Made by a program: the position numbers and the translations under genes
Assembly (NCBI GenBank): GCA_934488695.1
Contig: CAKSSH010000031.1
Coordinates: 1-19,556 of the forward strand
Length of the DNA: 19,556 nt
Direction: 5' to 3'
Origin: an uncultured Oscillospiraceae bacterium
Lineage (GTDB): Bacteria > Bacillota > Clostridia > Oscillospirales > Ruminococcaceae
Shown here: positions 6,163 to 13,932 of the stretch, in pieces
How positions within the stretch are numbered: position 1 is the stretch's first letter
Layout: every line of letters starts with the position of its first letter
Notes under the pieces: model-generated
The model's database searches: none
Told to the model about the DNA's origin: nothing
What the model saw: only the letters and a program-made list of their open reading frames with translations

Positions 6163-7566
6163 TTATTTAAAGCTGATTTTTTTGCGTTCAATTCGACCCC
6201 ATTGCAGTTTTTTCTTGCGATAACCGAAAAAAGCCGTTGCTCTGACCCATGCCAAAACAAAGCGAAGGCAAGTGATTTCAAAAACACACAAAAGGCAGGC
6301 TTTAACCGCGTCTGAAAATGTTACTTTCAAATCCGAAGTATAAATTCTTGAAAAAAACGCCGTAAGCGACAACACACTTCCGAATACTGCATAGATAAGG
6401 AAAAACAGTACCATAAACGGAATGTTAATCAAATCCATCGCAAAAGCCAAAAGCATTGTCAGAACTCCGAATATTTCTATAAAAGGCGAAAGCAATTCAT
6501 AAATCAGAAAATATAAATATGAAATATAACCTACCGCACCGAATTTGGGGTTGAAAAGCATTTTTCTGTGTTTAATCATACTTTGAAACAGTCCGAGGTG
6601 CCAGCGCTTACGCTGCTTTTTTAAGTCGCTCAGTTTTTCGGGAGCCTGCGTCCAACAAATGGCGTCGGTTGCATAGCAGATAGTGTATTTCATATTATTG
6701 ACCGTACAGTATTCATGCAGTTTTACAACAAGCTCCATATCCTCACCCATTGTTTTGTTATTGTAACCTCCGGCGGCAATTACAACATCCTTTTTAAACA
6801 AACCGAATGCACCCGAAATAATAAGCGAGCCGTTGAATTTATCGAACATAATGCGTGAGGCTAAAAAAGATCTGTCATATTCAAGCACTTGCATACAGGC
6901 AAGGATATTTTTTGGAAGTTGATATTTTTTCACTCTGCAATTCTCAAGCTCAACATCGTTTGATAGCCTTATCAACCCTCCGACTGCAACAACATTCGGT
7001 TTTTCTAAAATAGGCTGAGAGATATTTTTTAGTGAATCATACTGAAGTACCGAGTCTGCGTCCATACAGATAAAATAAGGATAATTAGCGGCGTTTATAC
7101 CCATATTCAGTGCGTCGGCTTTTCCGCCGTTTTTCTTTCGTATAACAGTGAGCGGCACACGGGTATCCCTTGTTTCATAAATAAATTCCTCGGGCTGACA
7201 TTCAATTTGTCTGCGAATCGGACGTGAAACACGGTGCATTGAAAATGCGTCAATAACCTTTTTTGCGGTTTTGTCGCGTGATCCATCATCAACTACAATG
7301 ATTTCGTAAGACCGATAATCAAGCTCAAGCAGGGACTTAACCGTTTCCACTACGGTTATTTCTTCGTTATAAGCAGGGACTACAATGGTAATCGGCACAA
7401 AATAATCGTTCGGAAAATAATTTTTAAGGCGCTTTCTCCGATGTGTTTTGTAAAGCTCGGAAGACCCAACCAATACAGACAGAAACAAAAAAGTTGAATA
7501 ACCAATCAAATAAATAATAAAAAACACACCGACGGCTTTTAGGAATATATCTATTGCTTCTATCAT
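6163..7566 (-). CDS. Processive family 2 glycosyltransferase (exopolysaccharide synthase)
   Basis: The 467-residue synthase has an N-terminal membrane segment (about 9-33), a GT2 domain and three to four C-terminal membrane segments (about 345-440). All processive GT2 landmarks are visible: DD in VVDDGSRD (93-94), DAD (169-171), GED (274-276) and QRKRW (318-322, the QxxRW motif). It resembles the BcsA/PgaC/hyaluronan synthase group, which builds and extrudes a polymer from UDP-sugars. There is no C-terminal PilZ domain, so c-di-GMP control would come from the riboswitch. The start overlaps the upstream stop as ATGA, with GGAGG ahead. The sugar cannot be told from sequence. There is no BcsB, PgaB or PgaD homologue nearby. 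Confidence 0.9.
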   Translation of the reverse strand: MIEAIDIFLKAVGVFFIIYLIGYSTFLFLSVLVGSSELYKTHRRKRLKNYFPNDYFVPITIVVPAYNEEITVVETVKSLLELDYRSYEIIVVDDGSRDKTAKKVIDAFSMHRVSRPIRRQIECQPEEFIYETRDTRVPLTVIRKKNGGKADALNMGINAANYPYFICMDADSVLQYDSLKNISQPILEKPNVVAVGGLIRLSNDVELENCRVKKYQLPKNILACMQVLEYDRSFLASRIMFDKFNGSLIISGAFGLFKKDVVIAAGGYNNKTMGEDMELVVKLHEYCTVNNMKYTICYATDAICWTQAPEKLSDLKKQRKRWHLGLFQSMIKHRKMLFNPKFGAVGYISYLYFLIYELLSPFIEIFGVLTMLLAFAMDLINIPFMVLFFLIYAVFGSVLSLTAFFSRIYTSDLKVTFSDAVKACLLCVFEITCLRFVLAWVRATAFFGYRKKKLQWGRIERKKISFK

Positions 7567-8672
7567 ATATGAACCGCCTCCTTTTCACCCGAATAATCCC
7601 GTTGCAGACAATACCTGATAATTTCCGAAGCATAGCGGTCGTTTCCGTCAATAATATCGCTTAATTCCGAATATGTAATTCCGAGATTTTTCAGACTCGT
7701 TGCCGAGTTGAGCCGTACATACCAGTTTCGGCTGTACAGATTTTTCTTTAAAATATGTACGGTGTTTTCACACGGATAGGAACCGAGAGCGGTTGAAGCA
7801 ATAGCGGCATATTCCCACTTTTGCTCTGAATTCTCCTCAGCGAAACCACATAGCGACGCATACGCTTTTGAAAACGGATATTTGCCGAGATACCGGATTG
7901 CCGCATAGCGTATTTCATCATTCAAATCCTCGTTTATCAAAAGCGATAATGCAAACTTTTGGTACTCACTGCCTGAAAAGCGCAAATAATCAAGTAATGT
8001 CACCTGCATTCCTACTGAAAAATCAAAAAAACTTTCAACGATTTTTTTGCCCAAAGTATTACCGCTGCCGGCAAAATTCAAAAGACCGTCGGATAACAGC
8101 TTTCGATGATAGAACAAATTACTTCGGTCAATTATTTTAAGAGCTTTTATAATACAGTCAACATCGCCCGTCGTGTAAAGCGCCTGCATAGCATTTTCAC
8201 GGCAGTAAATGCTCGGTTCGTTCAAAAGCTCAAGTAAAGCCCCCTCAAGGCTGTAAAAGGAACGGTATGCAATTACTCGGTATTTTTTTATAATATAGGG
8301 GAAATAGGCGGCTTCACTTCTGTTTCGCTTCATATAATATGCCATAAGTGATATAAAAACCTCGTCAAGACTATGCAAATAATTGCGAATTTCCTGCGGG
8401 TGGCGTATATATTCAGCCTCCAACATTTTATCAAATGCTATCATATTTCCGACTTTTCGCAGCTTTCGGCTCAGATACAGCTTATGATTTTTGTCAATAG
8501 GGGAGCCTGCCTCCGCAGCTTTAAGCCGGAGCATAACCTCATAGCGCAGATTTTTGCTGACCTTTTCTGTCCTTCGTTCGCTTTTGCGGAATAAAACCGC
8601 AGTGACTATATTGAAAATAATCATTGCTCCGCAGACAAACAAATAGACATACAGCATTATTTCTACTCTCAC
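7563..8672 (-). CDS. Membrane-anchored HEAT-repeat protein
   Basis: This 369-residue protein is counted from the GTG at 8672. An in-frame TTG at 8693 is less likely because the GTG overlaps the upstream stop as GTGA and follows AAAGAGGTG at 5-nt spacing. One N-terminal membrane segment (about LYVYLFVCGAMIIFNIVTAV) precedes a cytoplasmic helical domain. From about residue 130 onward, helical pairs of HEAT type recur, for example around ENAMQALYTTGD, DEIRYAAIRYLGKYP and WYVRLNSATSLKNLG. HEAT solenoids bind proteins. Adjacency to the GT2 synthase (ATGA overlap) suggests an inner-membrane assembly or activator subunit of the synthase. No enzymatic motif is seen, and the function is not established. 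Confidence 0.75.
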   Translation of the reverse strand: MRVEIMLYVYLFVCGAMIIFNIVTAVLFRKSERRTEKVSKNLRYEVMLRLKAAEAGSPIDKNHKLYLSRKLRKVGNMIAFDKMLEAEYIRHPQEIRNYLHSLDEVFISLMAYYMKRNRSEAAYFPYIIKKYRVIAYRSFYSLEGALLELLNEPSIYCRENAMQALYTTGDVDCIIKALKIIDRSNLFYHRKLLSDGLLNFAGSGNTLGKKIVESFFDFSVGMQVTLLDYLRFSGSEYQKFALSLLINEDLNDEIRYAAIRYLGKYPFSKAYASLCGFAEENSEQKWEYAAIASTALGSYPCENTVHILKKNLYSRNWYVRLNSATSLKNLGITYSELSDIIDGNDRYASEIIRYCLQRDYSGEKEAVHI

Positions 8673-10861
8673 GGCGACACCTCTTTGTTCCAATAACTTT
8701 GTAATAGATAATAGGAATTCTTAAGCCTTTCGTGATAAGTCACTTTGTTGCCCCACCCCTTCAGTTCAAAGGATGAAAGATGGCAGCGGTTACTGCTATC
8801 GGTCATAATCCCGATATTCATTTTATTGATGTTAATAAATTTAATTCCGTAATTGCCGGCATAATAATCATCGAGAATTTCCATTTTAGACGGATCGGAG
8901 AAATTAAGCAGCTGCCACGGCAATTTCACTTCTATATAATCTCCGCTTTGGGCAAAATCGGCAAGCGAGTCAAAGTCGGCGGAATCCGGGTTGGCGTTTC
9001 CGTATCTCAGCTTTCCGGTTTCAAATGAAGGCTCACCGAAATTAAAGAGATTACTGTGTCGCTGTTCCTGAGTGACATTGAAAATTTCAAGGATCATATC
9101 AATATTTACAAATTTTGAGGAGTTCTTATCGGGAACATTATCAACAAGATAGGTATCAAAGCCTTTAAGATTTTGCGAATAGGTAGATCGCAGTACTTCA
9201 TATCGTTCCTGAACCATAAGCCGACTGTTGTCTTTCCCATTGATTACAAGGACAAAATCCGCTGCCTTATCAAACTTCAAGCCAAAGTTCTCACAGTAAT
9301 TACTGCCGGATTTCGGTGTGGTATCAATAGGAATAAATATTTTGTCATTTTCAAAATCAAGGTTTTTCTTATAGATTAGAAAATACATAAACCGCTCATC
9401 ATAACGGATACTGACAGACATATCACCCGATTGTACTACAGGCTTTTCTCCCGACCATTCCGAAATATCTCCGTCTGCATAACAAACGGATTTTTCTTTC
9501 CCGGGGTCAAAGGAAAGAAGTCCGAAATACTGCTCGTTTGTTTGATAATCCGACCAATAAGGATTTCGGGTTAAATTTACGGCATACATCGTATTCCAAG
9601 TGCGCTTGAACCATTCGTCTTGCCACGAAAACACGCAAGAACCCGCACATCCCGAGGACATTATATCTTCATAACACCGCACTAAAGCCTGTCCCTGATC
9701 CTTTTCAGACATATTGCCCTGATTTCGGTTTGTGTTTAAATCTCTGTGTGCCATTCCTCTGCCTGTCGAAACACCGAATTCCGAAATTATTACGGGAATT
9801 GTATGGTGTGCGGTCAGCATATTTAAATATGCGCGGTAGGTATTTAATGTTTCACCGTCATAAAACGGAGTTTTGTCGGTGATACCCGAAAAGCTCCAAT
9901 CGTCGGTCCAATTAAGATAATCGGGATAGTAAGGATAAACATGATATGAGGCAAATTGTCCTGTAAGCAACTTGTCGGTTGTTTTAATATGCTCAACATC
10001 CACATAGGCGCATTTCATATATAAGTTTTTTACAGTTTCGGGATATTCAAAAGGATCGGTTGTCGGCCAATTTGAAAAGGCAATCAGTTTTTGCGTTTTA
10101 TAGCGTTTTGTTTCATAATCTATCAAATGATTTCCAAGCTTGCACAAAAGCGTTTCAAAAACCGAGGCATTTTCTGCCGTATAAAGATATTCCCCTTTAA
10201 AAGACGTATACTCCGTCATATTTTTATAGGTTTCATCGGTGTATGCTACCGTCACATCGTCCCATTCAACACCGAGAATATAGCCGATAACCCACTCTGA
10301 AACATCCTTGCGGTATGTTCCGTGACCGGCGCTGGCGACGCGCCCTAAGGAAAGCTTTTTCTTTCCGTGAATAACATCAATCATGGTAATGCTGTCACGG
10401 GAAAAGGTGGTGTAAAAGTCTTTATCATAAGCGTCTCTGTGGGAATTCTGAACATAATCGTTTACCCAAACGCCGTGAATCATATAAAGAGGATCCGGAT
10501 TTTGATAGTTATATTCATAAAATGCGTTATAAAAGGTATCGTTCTGAATGGTGTAAACACGAATGGTGTTAGCACCCATTTCTTTTATATATTTAAACCA
10601 TCTCTTATAGGTTTCTTTGTCTATGCTGAAATCCGTAGACCATTCACCCGGCTCGCCCGAGCCTAAGTTAACGCCTTTTATTTCAAATTCATTATATCCT
10701 TTTCCGCTGTTAAGCAGAATTCTATTTTCCTTTGTTTTTACAAAGGTTTTCACTTCTTTTGAAGGGTTAAAATCGATATATACTCCTAAACGGTAGTAAG
10801 CGGCATCAACACCGACAAATAAAAGAGCAATACATAAAACAATAATAATAAATTTTTTCAT
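8669..10861 (-). CDS. Membrane-anchored glycoside hydrolase-like protein with CBM9-like C-terminal domain
   Basis: The 730-residue protein has an N-terminal anchor (4-20) and a TIM-barrel domain (about 55-450) of the GH2/GH5 (clan A) kind. Candidate catalytic acids are E199 in GYILGVEWDD and E361 in VIISEFGVS, at the ends of beta-strands 4 and 7. SWQDEW (412-417) matches a late strand typical of these barrels. At about 460 the phrase DGDISEWSG opens a beta-rich domain of CBM9/DOMON type, running to near the C-terminus. It starts after AAAGGAG, 12 bases past the CotH stop. It probably trims, transfers or binds the polymer at the outer face of the membrane. The GH family and substrate are undetermined, and a non-catalytic role is possible. 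Confidence 0.78.
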   Translation of the reverse strand: MKKFIIIVLCIALLFVGVDAAYYRLGVYIDFNPSKEVKTFVKTKENRILLNSGKGYNEFEIKGVNLGSGEPGEWSTDFSIDKETYKRWFKYIKEMGANTIRVYTIQNDTFYNAFYEYNYQNPDPLYMIHGVWVNDYVQNSHRDAYDKDFYTTFSRDSITMIDVIHGKKKLSLGRVASAGHGTYRKDVSEWVIGYILGVEWDDVTVAYTDETYKNMTEYTSFKGEYLYTAENASVFETLLCKLGNHLIDYETKRYKTQKLIAFSNWPTTDPFEYPETVKNLYMKCAYVDVEHIKTTDKLLTGQFASYHVYPYYPDYLNWTDDWSFSGITDKTPFYDGETLNTYRAYLNMLTAHHTIPVIISEFGVSTGRGMAHRDLNTNRNQGNMSEKDQGQALVRCYEDIMSSGCAGSCVFSWQDEWFKRTWNTMYAVNLTRNPYWSDYQTNEQYFGLLSFDPGKEKSVCYADGDISEWSGEKPVVQSGDMSVSIRYDERFMYFLIYKKNLDFENDKIFIPIDTTPKSGSNYCENFGLKFDKAADFVLVINGKDNSRLMVQERYEVLRSTYSQNLKGFDTYLVDNVPDKNSSKFVNIDMILEIFNVTQEQRHSNLFNFGEPSFETGKLRYGNANPDSADFDSLADFAQSGDYIEVKLPWQLLNFSDPSKMEILDDYYAGNYGIKFININKMNIGIMTDSSNRCHLSSFELKGWGNKVTYHERLKNSYYLLQSYWNKEVSP

Positions 10862-10873
10862 ATATGCTCCTTT

Positions 10874-12367
10874 CTAATCTGTTACCTCGGTGTATTTCTT
10901 GATTTTTGATGACGCACTGTATTGTTTAAGTGTTTCAATGTTATCGTCAAGCCAAGCGGTACGCGCACTGAAAAATGTTTTTAGCTGCATTACTGCCTCA
11001 TCATAAGAGTGAAGATTTCTGCCTTCGGGTTTAAGAAGCGTATCATCGCTGAAAGACGAAGCCCATCGTTTGTTGTTCCGTTCTATTGCCGGTTCTAAAA
11101 ATTCAATAACCCCGTCAATATATTCTTCTAAATATTTATCGCTGAACACGGTTTTGCGAAGTGACTTGTACTTGCTTATGACCCTTTTGACAAAATCTTC
11201 GTCTTTCATCAGCATACCGAACCATAATTTGTTTTGAATTTCAAAATGCTGTACCGTCATAACGCTTTGTTCTTGATAATTGTCACAAGCATTATTAAAG
11301 TCCCAAACGCACATCTTGTATTTTCCGCTTGTATCCTTATAAATATAGGTGGAATAAGATCCGGCGTCATAGTTTACAACAAGCTCGTGAATGATAAAAT
11401 ACGAGACGAACGAATCAACATCAATATAATTTTTATAGCCGTATTTTTTGTTGTTGAAATCATATGAATAAAGCGCCTTTTCAAAGCGTGAGAAGTCGGT
11501 TTCAATAGATCTTTTAAGCGTTTCGTTCAGTTTCTGCGGTCCGGGATATTCAACCTCTAATTTTAAATCCCTGTCTGCTCTTAGAGTATATTCAGTCAGG
11601 TTATTTACACGGTCGGATTCAATTTCGTTTTGGCGGTCTAACCTTAAAAGATAACCGGTGTAGGTATTATCCTTAGCGTCAACCGACATATTAAGCCTTG
11701 CACCGTCTTTGCCTGCTGTAATCGGCTCGGTCAAAACATATACTCCCTCATATTCGCCGTTGATAACAACCTCACAAAAACGCACATTCGGCGCATAGTC
11801 CATAATTTCTCCCGATAAGTTATACATCATATAGTTGCGTATCAGTGTTTTATCAAGGTAAGGCCCGTGCAACACCCAGTCTTGGTGTTTATCCATTCCT
11901 AAAAGTGACTGCGGATTATTGTTCCCATTCTTATCAATAAGCTTAATGCGATAACCTGATTTTTCAAAAAACCTCGAACTGTTCCCGCGCACATGAATAA
12001 TTACATCGCTTGAAACCGTAGATTCATCGGAAGGATGATTATATTGGGTTTCCGAATCCATAATCCGCATAGAGGCAGTTATTCGGTCGCCGCCGTCGGG
12101 AGTGGAGGAAAATCCGGTGTGTTTTCCGTTTTCGTCTTTCATTCCTTTTCCCGGTATTTCCTGACCGTTTGTATCAATAGAAATAAGCGGGAGGTGAGTG
12201 CAAAGCTCGCCGTCATTATGGGTTTGCTCGCATTTTTGTTTTGGCACATAAGATAAATGCTGATGAACACGTTTTTCGGTTGTTTTTCCGAACAGCAAAT
12301 TCCAATTAAGTGAACCCACAAGCAATATTACGGCGCACGCAATCGCCCCAATGCTTTTATACTTCAT
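10874..12367 (-). CDS. CotH-family (spore-coat-type) protein kinase, membrane-anchored
   Basis: This 497-residue member of the CotH kinase family has an N-terminal signal anchor (about 5-29). Visible family landmarks, in order, are: HVRGNSS; KSGYRIKL; LGMDKHQDWVLHGPYLDKTLIRNYM (give or take, split over the glycine-rich region); CEVVINGEYEGVYVLTEPI; ELVVNYDAG; and the metal-site region VWDFNNACDN. In Bacillus CotH is an atypical kinase that phosphorylates Ser in coat proteins. Here it would face outward. A Cys/His-bearing insert at about 44-60 (KQKCEQTHNDGELCTH) could bind metal. GGAGG precedes the ATG. Its position inside a polysaccharide operon suggests a substrate among surface proteins or the polymer. 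This is inference. Confidence 0.88.
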   Translation of the reverse strand: MKYKSIGAIACAVILLVGSLNWNLLFGKTTEKRVHQHLSYVPKQKCEQTHNDGELCTHLPLISIDTNGQEIPGKGMKDENGKHTGFSSTPDGGDRITASMRIMDSETQYNHPSDESTVSSDVIIHVRGNSSRFFEKSGYRIKLIDKNGNNNPQSLLGMDKHQDWVLHGPYLDKTLIRNYMMYNLSGEIMDYAPNVRFCEVVINGEYEGVYVLTEPITAGKDGARLNMSVDAKDNTYTGYLLRLDRQNEIESDRVNNLTEYTLRADRDLKLEVEYPGPQKLNETLKRSIETDFSRFEKALYSYDFNNKKYGYKNYIDVDSFVSYFIIHELVVNYDAGSYSTYIYKDTSGKYKMCVWDFNNACDNYQEQSVMTVQHFEIQNKLWFGMLMKDEDFVKRVISKYKSLRKTVFSDKYLEEYIDGVIEFLEPAIERNNKRWASSFSDDTLLKPEGRNLHSYDEAVMQLKTFFSARTAWLDDNIETLKQYSASSKIKKYTEVTD

Positions 12368-12382
12368 TTTGAAAATCCTCCG

Positions 12383-13060
12383 TCAGTTGGATATTTCATC
12401 GTTCTGCATTACCAAATTAACATATTCTATATTTTCAAGTTTGTAAATACTGTCGGTAATGTTAGGCTCTGACTTTTCAGCCTTTTTAACAAGATTTTGA
12501 GTCAGTTCATAAATCAGCTCAACCGTGTCTGCGGTAGTATTTTCAACACGCAAAATCGCTTTGCCGAAAAAAAGTTTGTAAACCTGTGATTTTATCATAG
12601 GCTGCTTTGAACGGTCTGCACGTACAATCAAAAGAATTCTGTTATCGCTTTTAATGCAGCCGAGAATAAATATAACGAAAAAGGTAACCGCACTGCCTAT
12701 TGATGCTACCAGATAATCGCCGACACCGCAGCAAATACCTATTATGATCGCCCAAAAAATATATACCGTATCACGGGAGTCTTTAATAGCTGTTCTGAAA
12801 CGTACAATAGATAATGCTCCGACCATACCGAGCGATAACGCTATGTTATTTCCGATAACGGTCATAACCGTGCCTGTAAGCACCGTTAAAATAACAAGCG
12901 AAGCATTAAATTTTTTGCTGTAAATAGTCCCTCTGTGCGATATTAAATAAGAAACAAAAACAAACATTCCGAGAACTGCGGCTGCGGATATATTCATTAA
13001 AATTTGTTGCCATGTCATATCGCTGGGGTTGGTAAAAAGACTGTAAATTTTTTCTCTCAT
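12383..13060 (-). CDS. DUF4956 membrane protein
   Basis: The 225-residue protein has four membrane segments in the first 150 residues and a soluble tail. The DUF4956 hallmark is plain: LGMVGALSIVRFRTAIKDSRDTVYIFWAI (about 80-108). The C-terminal ~75 residues look like a small alpha/beta domain. The start follows AGGAG at normal spacing, 11 bases after the VTC gene. I recall DUF4956 genes commonly lying beside VTC-domain and CotH genes in Firmicutes and Actinobacteria. By analogy with yeast VTC, where a small membrane subunit partners the polymerase, it may be the membrane partner or channel for the VTC protein. Biochemical function is unknown. Confidence 0.87.
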   Translation of the reverse strand: MREKIYSLFTNPSDMTWQQILMNISAAAVLGMFVFVSYLISHRGTIYSKKFNASLVILTVLTGTVMTVIGNNIALSLGMVGALSIVRFRTAIKDSRDTVYIFWAIIIGICCGVGDYLVASIGSAVTFFVIFILGCIKSDNRILLIVRADRSKQPMIKSQVYKLFFGKAILRVENTTADTVELIYELTQNLVKKAEKSEPNITDSIYKLENIEYVNLVMQNDEISN

Positions 13061-13071
13061 TTTTTATTCTC

Positions 13072-13767
13072 CTATAATCTTGTTTGATAACCGTTCTGTC
13101 TGGCTAAAACATATTTACTGACTGAAAGCTCGCTTCTGTTAACGGGATTTATCATCCGCTTTATATATTCAAGCAAAAAACCGTTGAATTTCACCTCAAG
13201 CACCACATTATACGGGTCGAGCACAGGGTTCATATTCAGATTTTCGCTGAATAAATCAAAACTACTTTCCGTAGAAACAATGTGATTATCGAAGGTTACT
13301 CTTATTTTGTTTTCTTTTGCGATATAAGCCTTGCGGTTGTATTCCACAATGGTTTTCGGCAAATAGCATTTGGTATTCATCAAAGCATAACATTCGGCGG
13401 CAAAGGGCTCGGAATATGAAAGCAACGGAGAGTAGTCTCCCAAAGTCAGTCGGACAGCGTCCTCGCGTTTTAGTTTAAGCGAACGCTTGAGCTGATTGGC
13501 CCCTTGCTTTTGTTTTATTTCAAGCATAGCGTAATCTGCTTTCGGGTCATAGCAACGAAGCCGTATTTTGCGACGCAGCTCAACGCCCGCCTGCTTTTCA
13601 AAATAATCCCGATCGTAAACGCTGTCGAAATAAAGGGAACGGATTGTGTATCCGTGCGTGCCGTTGTGCGGATCGGAAAGCATAATATTTTCTAATTTGT
13701 GCGATAGGGAAATAAACTCGTCAATACTGATTAAAAACTTTTTTTCTTCTCTTAAAACACGGTTCAA
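13072..13767 (-). CDS. VTC-domain protein (polyphosphate-polymerase-like triphosphate tunnel enzyme)
   Basis: This 231-residue single VTC/CYTH-type tunnel domain shows the paired basic and acidic strands of the family: REEKK near the start, YTIRSLYFDS, RRKIRLRCY, LEIKQKQG followed by KRSLKLKRE, IVEYNRKAY, ENKIRVTFDN, VVLEVKF and SVSKYVLAR. In yeast Vtc4 this fold makes polyphosphate from ATP, and the basic tunnel residues and terminal Glu/Lys appear retained. The start is a TTG preceded by GAGGTG at 5-nt spacing. It is the first gene of the operon, behind the riboswitch. There is no SPX domain. Actual polyphosphate synthesis is not demonstrated for this group to my knowledge. Confidence 0.87.
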   Translation of the reverse strand: MNRVLREEKKFLISIDEFISLSHKLENIMLSDPHNGTHGYTIRSLYFDSVYDRDYFEKQAGVELRRKIRLRCYDPKADYAMLEIKQKQGANQLKRSLKLKREDAVRLTLGDYSPLLSYSEPFAAECYALMNTKCYLPKTIVEYNRKAYIAKENKIRVTFDNHIVSTESSFDLFSENLNMNPVLDPYNVVLEVKFNGFLLEYIKRMINPVNRSELSVSKYVLARQNGYQTRL

Positions 13768-13781
13768 AAAATCACCTCAAC

Positions 13782-13817
13782 AAAAAAACTGACCGCACGT
13801 TGATTTGTGCGGTCAGT
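13782..13817 (-). terminator. Riboswitch expression-platform terminator
   Basis: A perfect 11-bp stem, ACTGACCGCAC/GTGCGGTCAGT, has an 8-nt loop and runs into TTTTTTT. It lies between the aptamer and the VTC start. Its 5' arm (13817-13807) shares 8 bases with the aptamer's 3' side. Confidence 0.93.
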
Positions 13818-13888
13818 CAATCATACGGAAATTTCCGGTTAGACACTTAACTTTGCGTCCCTGCCTTTCGGCAGGTTTGCCGATATTC
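13810..13888 (-). promoter_or_regulatory. Cyclic-di-GMP-I (GEMM-I) riboswitch aptamer
   Basis: The minus-strand leader shows the GEMM-I core: GGCAAACC (13881-13874), a CCTGCC-GAAA-GGCAGG hairpin with GNRA tetraloop (13875-13860), then GACGCAAAG (13859-13851). A second helix region AGTTAA...TTGACT (3' strand 13820-13815) encloses a CGGAAATTTCCG stem, and the aptamer closes with GACCG. The P1 helix is short (CGG/CCG plus weak pairs). Because the 3' side (TTGACTGACCG) overlaps the terminator's 5' arm, ligand binding should block the terminator: an ON switch. Class identity is confident. The switching direction is inferred from geometry. Confidence 0.9.
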
Positions 13889-13894
13889 TTTGTC

Positions 13895-13923
13895 ATTATA
13901 GCAAACTTTAAAAACAAATACAA
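13895..13923 (-). promoter_or_regulatory. Promoter of the riboswitch-controlled operon
   Basis: On the minus strand TTGTAT (13923-13918), 17 bp, then TATAAT (13900-13895). The start would be near 13888, giving a leader of about 120 nt. The -35 box begins only about 10 bp past the cyclase stop codon. Confidence 0.82.
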
Positions 13924-13932
13924 GAAATTATT

